Source: Unio delphinus (Eukaryota > Mollusca > Bivalvia > Unionida > Unionidae). From it: a stretch of 64,000 bases of DNA. The notes beneath the pieces were generated by a model, which worked only from the letters and a program-made list of their open reading frames with translations, made no database searches and had not been told where the DNA came from. Where the stretch lies: contig JAQISU010000155.1 of NCBI GenBank assembly GCA_029339505.1, positions 18,122,001-18,186,000 of the forward strand, written 5' to 3'. Shown piece after piece: positions 1-13,300 of the stretch (position 1 is the first letter of the stretch; each line of letters starts with the position of its first letter). A program made the translations under genes and the position numbers.

Positions 1-1197
1 CCAGGCTCTCAGTAACCCTATATGCTTTATGATAATATTAGCGTGAGAAACTAGCGTGCCTGTATTAACACTAAATGGTACTTTTCTGCACGCCATAACT
101 GCATACGATCAGATGCACGCTATTAATCTAGTGTTCTAAAGGATTTAACGCAGTTGATCATTAGAAGAGGGATTATACTTACCATCTGGGTACAAAGGTT
201 AGTCTAAATAAATTTATTAATTAATAGCGTACAGTCCGATCGTTGGCAGTTATGGTTCACGAACGTACCATATAGTGTTAATGCTGAATACGGTTGGTCT
301 CAAAAGCCGTCAAGTCAAAATTAAAAAAAGGCTTAGAGACCAACTAGCTGGTCTAGGACTATCTGAAATGTTATATGAAGTCTGTATTTACCTTTATTTA
401 ATTTCGTGCTGGAGAAATCATAAAATATGCACATGCAAAATAATAACAAAATTAATAATAGTATTTTATAACAGTTTAATAATTGTCGGGTCACCGAAAG
501 TTACTTTTTTAAGACATGGAAAAAATTATTGTTTCATGTTCCAAGATTTACAGCCGTTACAGTAGTCAACAAAAAGACCTAAAAACGGTAAAATTTAGAC
601 ATTGCCCGCAGATAAGCCGACCCCCCCCCCCCCCCTCTTCCAGGCCTTTATTTTTTCCTAAATTATTAAGCATATACGCGAATATATATATACTGTGATA
701 ATGAAATAATCCGTCTCGGCAATTTTAATAATCGGCCATACACGGTATCGGCATAATCAGCAAAAAGTGACATCGGTACAGCTCTAATTACAGTCCATTA
801 CTGTGTTAACATAGGTTGGCTATATTTCTTGTACAAGAGAGATAGGCTACAGTCGGAGTGTTCTCGGCCTTTTCAGTGAAGTCATTAAGGAAAACTCGGA
901 TGTAATTCGTCGCCATTGAGAACTATATCCTAACCAAATTTCTTTAAGTGGAACTATAAAGCTGTATAAGGAAATTGTCTAGGCCTTTGCTGTAATAAGA
1001 TACGTTGTGCATTCTGCCAGAGGGGAATCACCAAACACGTCAAATTGATTTGTACTCCTACGACTACTTCCTAGGTTAGTTCTGGACTTGACGGAAGTTG
1101 CAGAGTGATTGTATGATCTAATAGCCGAGAAACTCCGATTGTGAAAAAAAAAAATAAAGTTTTACTTCCGACTGACTTGCTGGACACAAATCTCAAG
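1..1197. other. 5' flank and presumed SEC63 promoter/5' UTR
   Basis: No coding region is supported here; short ORFs lack any recognisable motif. It holds the hAT-type fragment at about 597-786 and a 17-base C run near 619. No clear TATA box is seen in the last 400 bases, and the transcription start cannot be fixed. Confidence 0.5.
597..786 (-). mobile_element. hAT-type element fragment, same family as 3439-4606
   Basis: Read on the minus strand from 786, this segment matches the first roughly 170 bases of the complete element at 3439. It starts with the same TAGAGCTGTACCGATGTCAC end and continues through the repeated GCCGAT motifs. The match fades near 600. The other end is not seen in the window, so the copy is truncated or continues leftwards. 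It lies about 410 bases upstream of the SEC63 start codon. Confidence 0.75.
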
Positions 1198-1318
1198 ATG
1201 GCAATGCAGTTTGAGTATGATGAGGAGGGAGGAACCTTCTTTTATTTCTTGTTGTCTTTCTGGGCGCTACTTTTATTACCTGCAACTTACTATCTGTGGC
1301 CCCGGAAAAAGTCTAAAG
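1198..1318 (+). CDS. SEC63: SEC63 coding exon 1
   Basis: Encodes the N-terminus, from [12 protein letters not shown] through TM1 to [10 protein letters not shown], then one base of the next codon. Donor is G|GTGAAG. A second ATG lies two codons downstream (1204), but the first ATG has the better family fit. No in-frame ATG lies between the upstream stop region and 1198. The 5' UTR and transcription start cannot be placed from sequence alone. Confidence 0.95.
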
Positions 1319-4300
1319 GTGAAGTTTTAACTGTCGTGATAATTTGCATCTGTGACCATGATTTTGTCTGTAACAGGATGATTTGGACCATGCTTATTCG
1401 GTCCAAATTATGGGCTGATTCAGACCAGATTTTTTGGCTGATTTGGACCATGTGAACTATCAATAAGTTTCGTCTGAGATTTAAATGTGACACTTAGATT
1501 TGTTAAAACAACAAAGCGGTTTAAAGACATTATTAATTTATTGACCATATGTTATGTCACAAAGCGTGGACATTTGATCCCAGTGTGTTTATTTAATTAT
1601 TAACATCCCCGTCGGCGACTAGTTAACACAGAAATTGTTTATACAATTGCTGGTTACAATTTAGTTATTTTTCACACACGTGATCACGTTATCAATATTG
1701 TGTGCGATTAATCCAATTAAGCGCGTTCTGATTAACGTATGAAACAAGCGGTAATAATCAGACGCGACAATTAGAGCGGCATTTAGCGTATAATTATTAC
1801 TATAACAATGAAATATCCTGGATATAATTTGTGCTTACATCAATTTACATAAAATAACAGATGGCATAATGGCTCATCGATTTCTAAGTCAATACAAATA
1901 TTTTCCAGTATCCGCGACAAGTTGAAATAAACTAGTTGAAACAGTATACATTTAAATGTTTAATTTCTGTAGAAATAGCCATGTAAAGTTTTACAAACAT
2001 AACTGTTTTTGTTTTACTTGTTTGCTTTGTCTATGTTTTGTATTTGCCTTTGAAAAAGTCTCATTGAGAGTTGAAAGTGCTCAGGCAAGTTAGATATTAC
2101 ATGTACTAATTTTGCACTGTATGTTGTCAGTTTATTGCATATATATAAATATATTCTTTATTTTCATGGAAAAATACTAAATATTATAGTTAATACGGAG
2201 TTCTGATTTTGGTTAGAAATTTTATAACAACTGTCTTACGTACATTTAAAAGCTGAATATCAATTTTGTACGTCTGCAAAAACAATAATAACTACTAAAC
2301 TAAATAATGTGTGTGTTATACATTTTTTCTTTTAATAGTTTACATGGTCCGAATCAGCTTGTCATTTGGGCTGAATAAGCCAGTCATTTGGGCTGAATAA
2401 GCTATGGGCCGAATCGGCCAGCATGCGATCTTGTCTATCATCAGAGACCAACACAAAGATGTTTTACTTCAAATTGCAATTTTACACAAGCTTTCGTTAC
2501 AATTTTGAAGTGTGAAGTTAAGCTTGTTTGCATGTTTTAATTGTTCAAAACATGTATTAGAAAATGTTTGACAGAGAGCTATGAAAAGGAAAGCTTGTGA
2601 TAATTATTTGAAACTTTGCTGTTTATGGTAAGATTTCAATATGTTCACTGCCACTGGGTATGACATTTGCACATGAATATAGCTGTAGTAATGACCTACC
2701 TTTTTTTTTTTTTTTACGAAATTGATGAATGAAATGACAAAGTTTTATAGTAATTTTATATAACTAATTTTTTTTTATATAATTGTGGGAATGTACAAAT
2801 AACAAGATGTGTAGGTTCTTGTTGCAGGGTTTAGTCCCATTTCTCAGCACATGATAAGCTATACATGGCGGCTAGTATAAATGGTGGAGGAAGAACCTGG
2901 GACCCCCCCTCCCCTCCCCCCCCCCCCCCCGAAGGAACCACTGATCCAAGAGAAGCTACTGGCAAGCTTTCTCACATATCCACATTGGCAGAATCTGAGA
3001 CTTGAATCCATGCAGACAGAGGTGAGATGGCTGTGATCCATAATGGTTAGTGCTTTAGACCACTTGACCACTCGGGCCCTAAAGATGTGTAGATATATGT
3101 AGTCCTACATGTAAGACCTTGACGCTAATATTTATGTTTTGGGCATCAGGGTCATACTGTGTAACTAACAGCGCAATGTTGTGTGTTTTTATGTCGACTG
3201 ACATCATAATGAATGTAAAATTTTCAGGAATATCCCACAACTGGCAACTAAAATAACAATGCTTTTGTACAAAAGTAAATTCATTATATTTTAGTCAGAC
3301 TTACTGTGATGTCTTTTCTCTAATAAATTTAAATTCTTACAAAAGAAATGGATCTGTGTTCAAGTTTCATTGGCCTACATTTCAGTTGGCTGGAAAGCGA
3401 CCAAAGCCGGGAATGCCAAAATCAGGTTTAGTGGAAATTAGAGCTGTACCGATGTCACTTTTTGCCGATTATGCCGATACCGCGTATAGCCGATTATCAA
3501 AATTGCCGATACCGATTATGAGACCGATTATTTGATTATCATATTATGTACTCGGGTATAAGCCGACAAATTTTTATTTTTTTGCAAACAGGAAAGTTTC
3601 GCGGCACAATAAATATGTTCTAATCACTATGTAAATTGAGGCAATGCTTTTGAGTTTTTTGCCGACTTTCTATTAGCAAAGGTCGTCGCTTGCTTTGATG
3701 ACAACAAATACTCGTTATTGCTGCGGCAACATCAGATAATTGTAAAACATTGATATAGAATTGTTTTATTTGTTTAGTATATGTCTGTGCTTCAAAGGTA
3801 CAGTAAAACCTGTTATGACTTATGAGAGACCGCCCCTTCTGCCAGATGGTGGCTTGGTGAAACACTACCAAAAGAAATAAAAAATTTTAAAAAATCCGGA
3901 AATGATTCTCACTTACTAGTATTAAAGACAATGAGTTCGTTCACCCTCAAGGCATTATGGATTAACTGAAAGACAGACGACGTACTCAAACCTACACTGA
4001 AGCCCTTTCAAACAATTTCTCACTGGGACATAAGGACTATCGGTGTTTTTTGTGAGTTTTCATAAAGATAAAGAAAAAACACAAACCTCAAAATTGACTG
4101 TGTATTTATCCATCATTACTCCCTTTGATGTTAATCTTACTGGCTATTCACATGACTTTGGCACTACAATGGTGGTTAGCGACATGTACTTTAGTCTGGT
4201 TTACTGCAGTTTACAAATGTTACCGAACGCTGGAGTTGAAAATTTTGCACAACTGGCAGCAAGATAAATTCTTTTTAAATACTTTTTTAGAGCAATCTCT

Positions 4301-7300
4301 TTGTTACAAAAGATTAATTGATGGTTCGATGTGTTTATCTCGATATATGGTTATTCGACTATACAGTAGTGTTAGTCAATGAGCAACTTGTTTGCATACT
4401 GCATTTATCCCGAGCTCTAGTGTTACAAAGGATTAAGTTACGGTCAGTCAAAACGCGACTGTATATACAACTTTTATCAGGAAAAATTGGTTATTTAAAA
4501 AAATTATTTGCATCGGCACCGATTATTTTTGCCGATACCCGATTATACCGATTGTGCTAATAATCGGCCCGATTACGCGTACGAGCGATTAATCGGTACA
4601 GCTCTAGTGGAAATACTATTCTTTAATGAAACAGATAAAAGTATACTATGCCTATTGGAACTGTAAGTAATGTTTGTTTAATTCAAGAAATTTATCCCCC
4701 CACATGAACCAACGTGAACATACTAAGGCATACCTTGACTACATTCACATTTCAACAAATTCAAATGCATGTCAATGAAATATGAAAATAATTCCATTTG
4801 CTATTGTCAGATTTTAATTCCACCAGATAAAAACAGCATAGTAATTTTGAAAGAGTTTTGATATGGGCTTCCAAGTGTGTGTGAGATATTCCTGAAACTT
4901 TGACTACTCATTCTGATGTCAACTGACATCAAAACACTATACAAATCTGTTATTTGGATAGTAATACATAGCACTAAAACAAAAGTAATATGTGTAGTTG
5001 ATATTATTGCTGCCTCCTACTGAAAGCATTCACCAAAACACTTAAATACATTGTTACATGCTTAGACTTTAATAAACAGTAACATAGAGTGAAAATAACT
5101 AGCTTGTAAAAACTTAATAAACAATTTATTGAGTACAAATATTTTTCAGAAAAGAAAAATAAACTTACATTTTTAAGAATCAATTCCAAAATTAATCCAA
5201 AATAATTCAAAATATTATCCACTAGAGAAATTGCAAAAGTCCTGGTAATAAAATATCCAAATAATTCTAAGTTCGAATCCCAGCAAAGTATCCAATATGG
5301 AAGACGATGTCACTTGATGAAGTCAGTTCCTGATAATAAAAGTCTACGAGTACAACAATTCTTTTCCAGATAAATAACAAAAAAATTCCTCTTGATCCAA
5401 ACGAATTGACATAATTTCCAGTACAAGGTAATTTATAATAACTCAAAAAGACACAACTTAATATTCTAACAACCCAATTTCTTCTACTAAATAGCTCGCT
5501 CACAAAACATAGTTTATATATCTGTTTTTACATAAACAAGGGGTCACGTGATCTTCTAGAAACTATCAGAACAACAAATTTACGTTCAAAAAATCACGTA
5601 AACAGTGCATGACCCAATTAAAATAGAAAAATGTTTATACAAAGCTTAAAAAGTGTCCTTGGAACCAACCAATTTTTTTAAAAGCTTGTTTACAACTCTG
5701 AAGCCAGGTCCGAAATGAGGTCAACACCTGGTGTTTACTTTGTAAGACACTGGTCACCTCCCCCCTTTCAATGAACGAATCTTAAAACTTAAAATGCCAA
5801 ATTTAAATCTAACAAACAAAAATAAATATAAATGACTTATATCAAATATATGTAACAACAGAATTATGCAAAGATAATTTTGTTACCGTGCCATAATGCT
5901 GTAGGTGACAATTCAGTGATGAAATGGTTGGAGCGATAAAATTTGTAAAATGAGATAATTTTTAACACAATCATGTTAAAATGTTTTTCAGTTGCATGAC
6001 TGGGCTTTCAATTTGGGATATGATTGCTCACAATTAACATTTAGTTGTCCTGTGCACCCTGCCAATTAATTTTTGACTCTGGATAATGGTTTGATGGTAC
6101 AGTAAGAAAGTTTCCAACGCTCATGTTGACTGACACCTTCTTCATCAACATGGTGTACTACGGTACACATTAACTTTTCAAAAGTATCAGGCATTGTTTC
6201 CCAAAGTGTGCTACATGTACATGTACATTGGTGGCACATGAAAGGGTTTGAAGTTGTATATGGATGGTCAATCAGTCACTGAAATTCACACTAAATAAAA
6301 CCACTATGGCATGGCATAAGTGGTACACCTATAAGACCGATGTCCCAAAAAGCGGTGTGCGTATGTTATCAGTTTGATAAACACTGGTACATGTATATGT
6401 GATAAAATTTGGGATGTTGTTGGCACTGCTACTATTGAGAATTTTGACAGTATGATTGCCCTATGAATGAGTTTGAATTTCAGCATGTTTTAAGGCGTTC
6501 CCTTATACTCTAATTAATTAAACACTTCATAGTTTATATGTCTTTTTTACTTTCATAAAATCCTGCCAAAGTGGGTAAATAAATACCAATTTTCAATTGA
6601 GATATACTCAAAAAAGTAATCTAATTCAAATTTTCAGATAATTTGTTTTAGTTTTGTTACCAGTGTGAATTGTTTTTCCAACCAATGGCCGGGTGATATC
6701 TATTTATTGTAAATGACAGCTTGATATTTTGCACTTATCCAAGAAGTTATAATTTAATTATGGAAAAGCATTCATTCAATCTAAACCTATCCAAAAGACT
6801 TTGTTGTTCTCTTGCATTTTATGACAGATTTTACCATTTTGCCATTTTACCAGTAAACTATTGCATTCTTGAAATGATGAACTCGGGCTACACTAAATAC
6901 ACATACTGCTTGTTAAAGCATTCTTTGAAAGGTACATCTAATGTATTAGTACACAAATAATTGTTACTATTTAGTAAATTAAATAATAGTTCATCCAAGG
7001 AATTTTAAAGGCATGTGGATTAAGCCAAAAAAATGAAGCCTAGTTAAATTGTCACTGCCAGCATTGTTTTTATGATTGTCCGTTTACTCACAGCAAGCAA
7101 TGAATTTTCTATTACAATCGTGACCTTCACCCACTTCAAGCAATGATTTTACTATTGTCACCTTTACTCATTGCAAAACAATGATTTTACTATTGTCACC
7201 TTCAGTTACTGCAATTATTTTACATTTGTCCCTTTACACAATGCAAACAATGATTTTACTATTGTCACCTTTAGTCACTACAAGCAATGTTTCTATTATT

Positions 7301-7354
7301 GTCCCTTTAGGCTTTACTCACTGCAAGCAATGATTTACTATTAATATTGTCACT

Positions 7355-7385
<31 letters not shown>

Positions 7386-10300
7386 CTTGCATTAATTTCC
7401 TATCAAAGCATTTCCACTATATGTGTGTAAGAAGGATGAGAAAGGAAGAAAGTAATGAACTAAACGTTAAGAAGGATTTTACTCTTGAATTTTGTTTGTG
7501 GAATATATTTTAAGAGAAGGTATTATTCTTGACTTTCTAAGTCAATTTCTCTCATAATTTCTTAATTTTAGAATAATAATATTAATAATAATAATAATAA
7601 TAAAATCAAAGTAATGGGAGTGGAATAGATGAAATGTTTAAAGGCAGGCAAATCTCATTCACAAATGGGATCAGAGATGGCAAGTCAACCAAGCGCAATG
7701 GCTACTTTGTAAATAAATGCTTTGTTTCACAGATATGGTCTGTTATGGAGAAGTGAGTTTCAGCATTTGTAATAAACTTGAAATTTGTGGATTGGCACTG
7801 GTAGATTTCCACAAGTATGAGAAAAAAATTTACCATTTTTTGCAATAAAATTATGGCATTAGTATTTTACTACAAGTTTTTAAAAAATTGAACTTCACTG
7901 TTGACAGTTGTTTCATGAAAAGAAATGTCCATAATGTTTTGTACAATTAATTTTGTTTTGCTGTAGATAGGCAACAAAAAGCTATGGCTTAATGCATGAT
8001 ATTTTCATGTGCATGTGAAGGTTGTTGAACTAATTGGAGTCATGTTGTTAACAGTCTTTCAGACTTGGGGTAACTTGATAATAAAGGTACTTTATACAAA
8101 AAAGCCTGCAACTTTAGAAAATCTCTTTATTGTCATTATTGACAATTATTCTCAGTGGGATTACAAAACGAGTATTCAGCTATTAAGTAACCCCATTACT
8201 TCCCCCTTCAACTGGTATCATAATTTTGAGATCTCAGTAAATTGCTTATAGTGTGGTCTGTTTTTGGTCTTGTATGGCTATTGAGGGTGATGCCTATAGT
8301 GGATTTGTAGCTCATGACAAAAAAATGCATGGATGTTACTGAGGAATTTGACCTATGGAAGTATTTTTGACATCAATTAGTCCAAACATTGACTATTTAG
8401 TATTCTATATCATTTCAGATGAAGAGGAGAGGCTTAAAAAGATTTGTCAGTGCATTCCTTGTCAAGTTAAGAGACAGAGGCTGAATGTGAATCATACATG
8501 GATAAAGACTAGAGATAAAGTCATGTAAGTACATGTATTTGGTTTGGTTTGATGTTTCATGCACAACAACAGAATTTGGTTATTTAGTACCAAGGCTATT
8601 AGTATAAAGTTTCTTACCCAAGAATACACCATGGTAGTTAACGTAACTTATGCGAATCCGCTGCACCAAGTTCATGGGCTACCATATCTGGTTTGTGCTA
8701 CCCAAAATTGTCTTTTATTTCCAGCAGACTGGTAAATAAGTTTATTTGAATAGTAAAGGATTACCAAATCTTAGGACATTTGTTTGCAGTTTATTATCAC
8801 AGGAATTAAAGTTTATTATTACATAGTAGCAGATGACCCAGAGGTTGTGCTACGATTTAAAACTAGGAGTCCATGACTCCCATTTTGGTAAAAATGGGAG
8901 TCCAATCAGCAAAAGTTGCAGCCCCATCCTCGGCAATGTTGAACTTTGCAGATTAGAAGAATTGTTGGTTGCCATTGAGTTTAATTTCCACATTCTTTTT
9001 AACACTGACATGTACAACCATGTCAGTCTATTCGCACGTCTGGTAATTCTGCACAACGAAGCATCATTTCTGTAAACATTGGAACACGTGTTGGTTTTGG
9101 TTGAAAATTCAAATTTTTGGCTGAAATGCCAGAAAGAGTCCAAAGTAATGTATTTCATTTCCATAACCTGATGTATAAACATTACATCTTTTCAAAGCCA
9201 TGCGCAAAATTAGGCCACCATATCTCAAGTCATCGAAACATAGTGGTGATATCCCATTTGTCCAAACTTTATATTATTCTGAATGAAATATTCTGGTAAC
9301 AATTGCCACTTTTCATTTGGTAGGCATTGCAGATTTTTATTTTTGTCAATTTAATTCGGTATGGGTTTTACACCAGTATGGGTGACCTTAGATACCCAGA
9401 ATAACCTGACAGCAATGTAACTCTTGTTAGTCCTTTAGGTTGAGACTGAATTTTGTCAATCCAAGGAAGGGTCGTATTCCAGTCACTAAACCAGGCATCA
9501 GACACTTTCTTAAACTTGGCTACTATTCCATCCAAACTGTCAGTTCTAGAAACTTCCTCATTTTTCTGAATCACATTAAAATTTTTGTCAGTTTGCCACT
9601 TAACCCCAAAATACTTATCCAAATTTGCAAACGTCGTTTTGTCCATGTCTTGATTTCGAGGTTGCATGCAATAATTATCTGCTACAATCAGAAATGTACA
9701 AAATAATGGAAGCTTAAGTTCTGGTGTACTCCTATAATAACCACATGTACATCTCAGGATCTTTCTGTCTCTGAATTCAGTCATTTTAAATTTTAGCACA
9801 TTTTCCCACACAAGCTGCTAGTCAAAGATTTTGAACTTGCCGCCCAGCTAATGCAACATGTTCTTTTGATATACTTTTATAATTACAGCAGGCACATCTG
9901 TAAGTATTTTAGTGTTTTATAGTGTTTCTGGAAGTATTTTTAGGTGTCTTGAGTTATGAGTATCATGAATATGTAATTTGATATTTGTAGGTGTACTGTG
10001 TTGTGAACAACATGAATATAGAATTGGATAGTTTTAGGTGTACTGTATTTCTGCAGTTGACACAGTGTGCCACACAATTCTGTTTTCTCTATTAGTATTT
10101 TTAGGTTGACCTAACAATTACATGTTAACAGTAAAACTTCTTAGTATCAAAACCTTAGTAAATTTGAATCTTCTTTAATATGAACAATTACAACAGCCAT
10201 GTATATTAATTAAAAATCTTTCTTTTCTTTTGCAGAAAAATTGGACTAATCATAGGCTGGGTGATATTTATACTTCTTGCTTACAAGGTGTCAAAGATTC

Positions 10301-13300
10301 AGCTTGAACATGTCGAGTACGATCCATATGCTGAACTTGAAATTGATCGGGTAAGAACTCGTGTAGTACATGAATTGGCATAGATTTGAATTTTGAGGTG
10401 TTTCTAAAATATATTTTAACATCTCCACTAATAATCATACTGGGCAATTCATTGTTTACTGTGCACATTATACAGAACTTTAGAAATACTTTTTCTGTTT
10501 TTTTATTTAGATACTTACATTTAAAGATACATTATTGTAAACATTTAAATTTGTTTCATTGTTCAAAGTCTAAGATATAAGTCTTATATAAAGCAGGATT
10601 GGGCTGTGATCCATTATAACACTGTTTGAAGTCATATGTGAAGTGAGGTTTTGCAGGGATGCCATATGGCAATGTTGAAAGTCCTAGATGAAGTGAGCAT
10701 GTTGATGCCCTGGGATACATTATTATAATGTTTAAAGTCACATATGAGGGAGAGTTGCCCTGGAATACATTATAACACTGTTGAATGTCAGATATTAGAT
10801 CTGGTTGGTGTGGAATACATAATAACACTTGAAAGTCATAAATGAGGTTGGGTTGAACTAGTATACGTTATATCATTGTTGCAAGATATACAAAGTGGGG
10901 TCGGACTAGGATACTTTAATACTGTTGAAAGTCATATAGAGATCATGTTGGATGGGAATACTTTATAACACTTGAAAGTCATGAGTTTGGGTTGAACAAT
11001 ACATTATATCATTGTTGAAAGATAAGCCATTTCAAAAATATATTGGGGTTGCGACTAAAATGGAAATTTTCGTCATTGATGCGTTATTTTTCTCAACTAT
11101 TTGTTGTTGAGCTCTGTTACATACATGCCAACCATTATGCAGCAAATTACATCTTATGCTCATCTGTATATAGATTACACTTTTCCAAATGATTAAAAAT
11201 TAAAAATAAAGCAATGAAAGTCTAATCAGAAAAAGGACAAAGCGACACTGTGTTACAGAATGTAAAGAAGAATATGAGAGTTTGCAATACAGCCGTTGGA
11301 ATGAGGACTTAATTTGTGGACAAGTTAAGAAAGAGAGTTTTGAATATATATCCATTTTTTATTATGTTTTGTGCTTGTATTCTTTTCTAATCCACATGGA
11401 TTTAGAACATTTCTCTAAAGTACATTGACCTGCAGATAAAGTTAGTAGTAAAAATAAATGTGCATTGTTCATAGTGTACTGTTATTATGGCATGAGATAT
11501 AATAGCTACAATGTTATAGCCTGAACAAAGTAATGTTACTGTTAGTACTAGTAATATATAGATTACACTTTATGCTCAGATTTTTTTTTTTAACACTTAC
11601 ATTAGCAAAAGTTATTCTCATACCTCTATGAGGGTTGGCATGTTTGTTGGTAGGGTTTGCAATTATTTCCTAAACCTATGATAGATCATCATCATATGTT
11701 CCATACATGATGATGAATCTTAAGCAATTCATTTTAGAATATGCCTGATCAACCCTTTTACTGGATTTTATTTTTTTCATTTTTTAGACTAATCATTATA
11801 AAACTATGGCAATTCATTCCGCGACATGCTTTCTCCTCATTTTGACTTTGGATGGATGTAGACTCTTCCAACACTAGTCAGTTTTCTAATTTCAGGGAGC
11901 TTCACAATCAGAAATTAAGAAGGCATATCGCAAGCTCAGCCTTACGTTCCATCCAGACAAAGAAACAGGGGATGAAAAGAAATTTATGAGAATCGCCAAG
12001 GCATATGCTGCGTAAGTTGTATTTGATCCTTTGGTCTTTCATAACATGGTAATGGATGGATATACTGTTCAGCAAATGCACTTTTTGTTTCTCCTTACAT
12101 TATAATTGGGCCTTTCTTTTCCATTACATTTATATCTACAGTATACAGTCATGAAGTAGAATTTGAGATCCCCATTTTAAGGTTTAATAGCGAACAGTGA
12201 TTTACAGAAGGAACAACTGACATAATAATAATATCACAACACCAGCAGGGGGCTGTAAGTATTTCTTGCAAACATTACAGACTGTTTTCATTTTGTATTC
12301 TTGGCTGACCTGTCTGTTAAGCCATATGAGCTTATTGTATGGCACAGCATCCATTGTCCATTTATCTACAGCTGCTTGTCAGCACTCTAGAGTTAATATT
12401 TTTTAATTCAGTTTCAGTTAAACTTGGAATATGGGCCTCCATGGACAGGTTTGATACAGAGTGAGATCCAAACTTATTTCTGTATTTTCCAGCCTATAAG
12501 TCAATATTTTTTACTTGAAAGTTGGGGCTTCATCTTGTACTCAGAATCGACTTATACATAGATTGTGTCATTGAAAGTTTATTTAAGTTACTTTCGTAAC
12601 TACATGTAATAAAATGAACTACAACATGGATGTGATTTCAGTTATAATAAAACAAGCATGGAATGTTTATTCAGCTGTCAATGGATAGCAGATAGCAGTG
12701 ATTTGTTCAGAAGTAAAATCACAAGCATGTTAGCATTGGTAATGCAATTTCACTATTGCCAGTAATATGGAATATCATACAACAATACCATTACTGGTGT
12801 AAATTACGAAGCCAAGATATTGACCTGGCCTTGTCTTATACTCCGAATCGACTTATATATGAACGAAGGATGGAAAAGAAGTCAAATTGGTGAATTTGAT
12901 TTATATTCTGTGTCGACTTATAGGCAGGAAAATACGGTAATCAGTTGATAATGCATCTGACGAGCTGAACTTGTGACTACTTTTAAGGCCATATTTCTAA
13001 TCTGAGCAAATTTTTATCAAACTTGGGACATTGGCTTACTCATAATGCTCAAGGATGAGCTCTGTAATGAGTGAGATCCATACATAGTAAGGTTTTCTTG
13101 CTTTTAATTGACTGAGCTTGTGACCACTCTAGAAGCCACATTTCTAATCTAGCTTTTATCAAGCTTGATGGCTGTTTGTGATATTTGTTATACACAAGGA
13201 ACTTAAGGTAGAGAACTATTTTTATCACCATGTACTTTAAACAAGCAGCAGGAATATTTCCAAGCACTCTGTCATTCATTTACCTCCCCCCCCCCCCCTT

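Larger units (their letters stand above)
1319..8418 (+). other. SEC63 intron 1
   Basis: 7.1-kb intron. Contents seen: SINE-B at 2815, hAT-type element at 3439, an inverted pair of short repeats (3181-3238 and 4881-4937), tandem repeat at 7049, CA and ATA microsatellites. The rest (1319-2800, 4940-7040, 7605-8418) is AT-rich without recognised genes. Confidence 0.8.

Noticed and set aside
275..565. 96-codon ORF upstream of SEC63
   Set aside because: No recognisable domain, AT-rich composition, and no conserved context. Length is compatible with chance.
5520..5770. Possible LTR end near ACACTGGTCACCTCCCCCC
   Set aside because: No second LTR, primer-binding site or coding region was found within reach.
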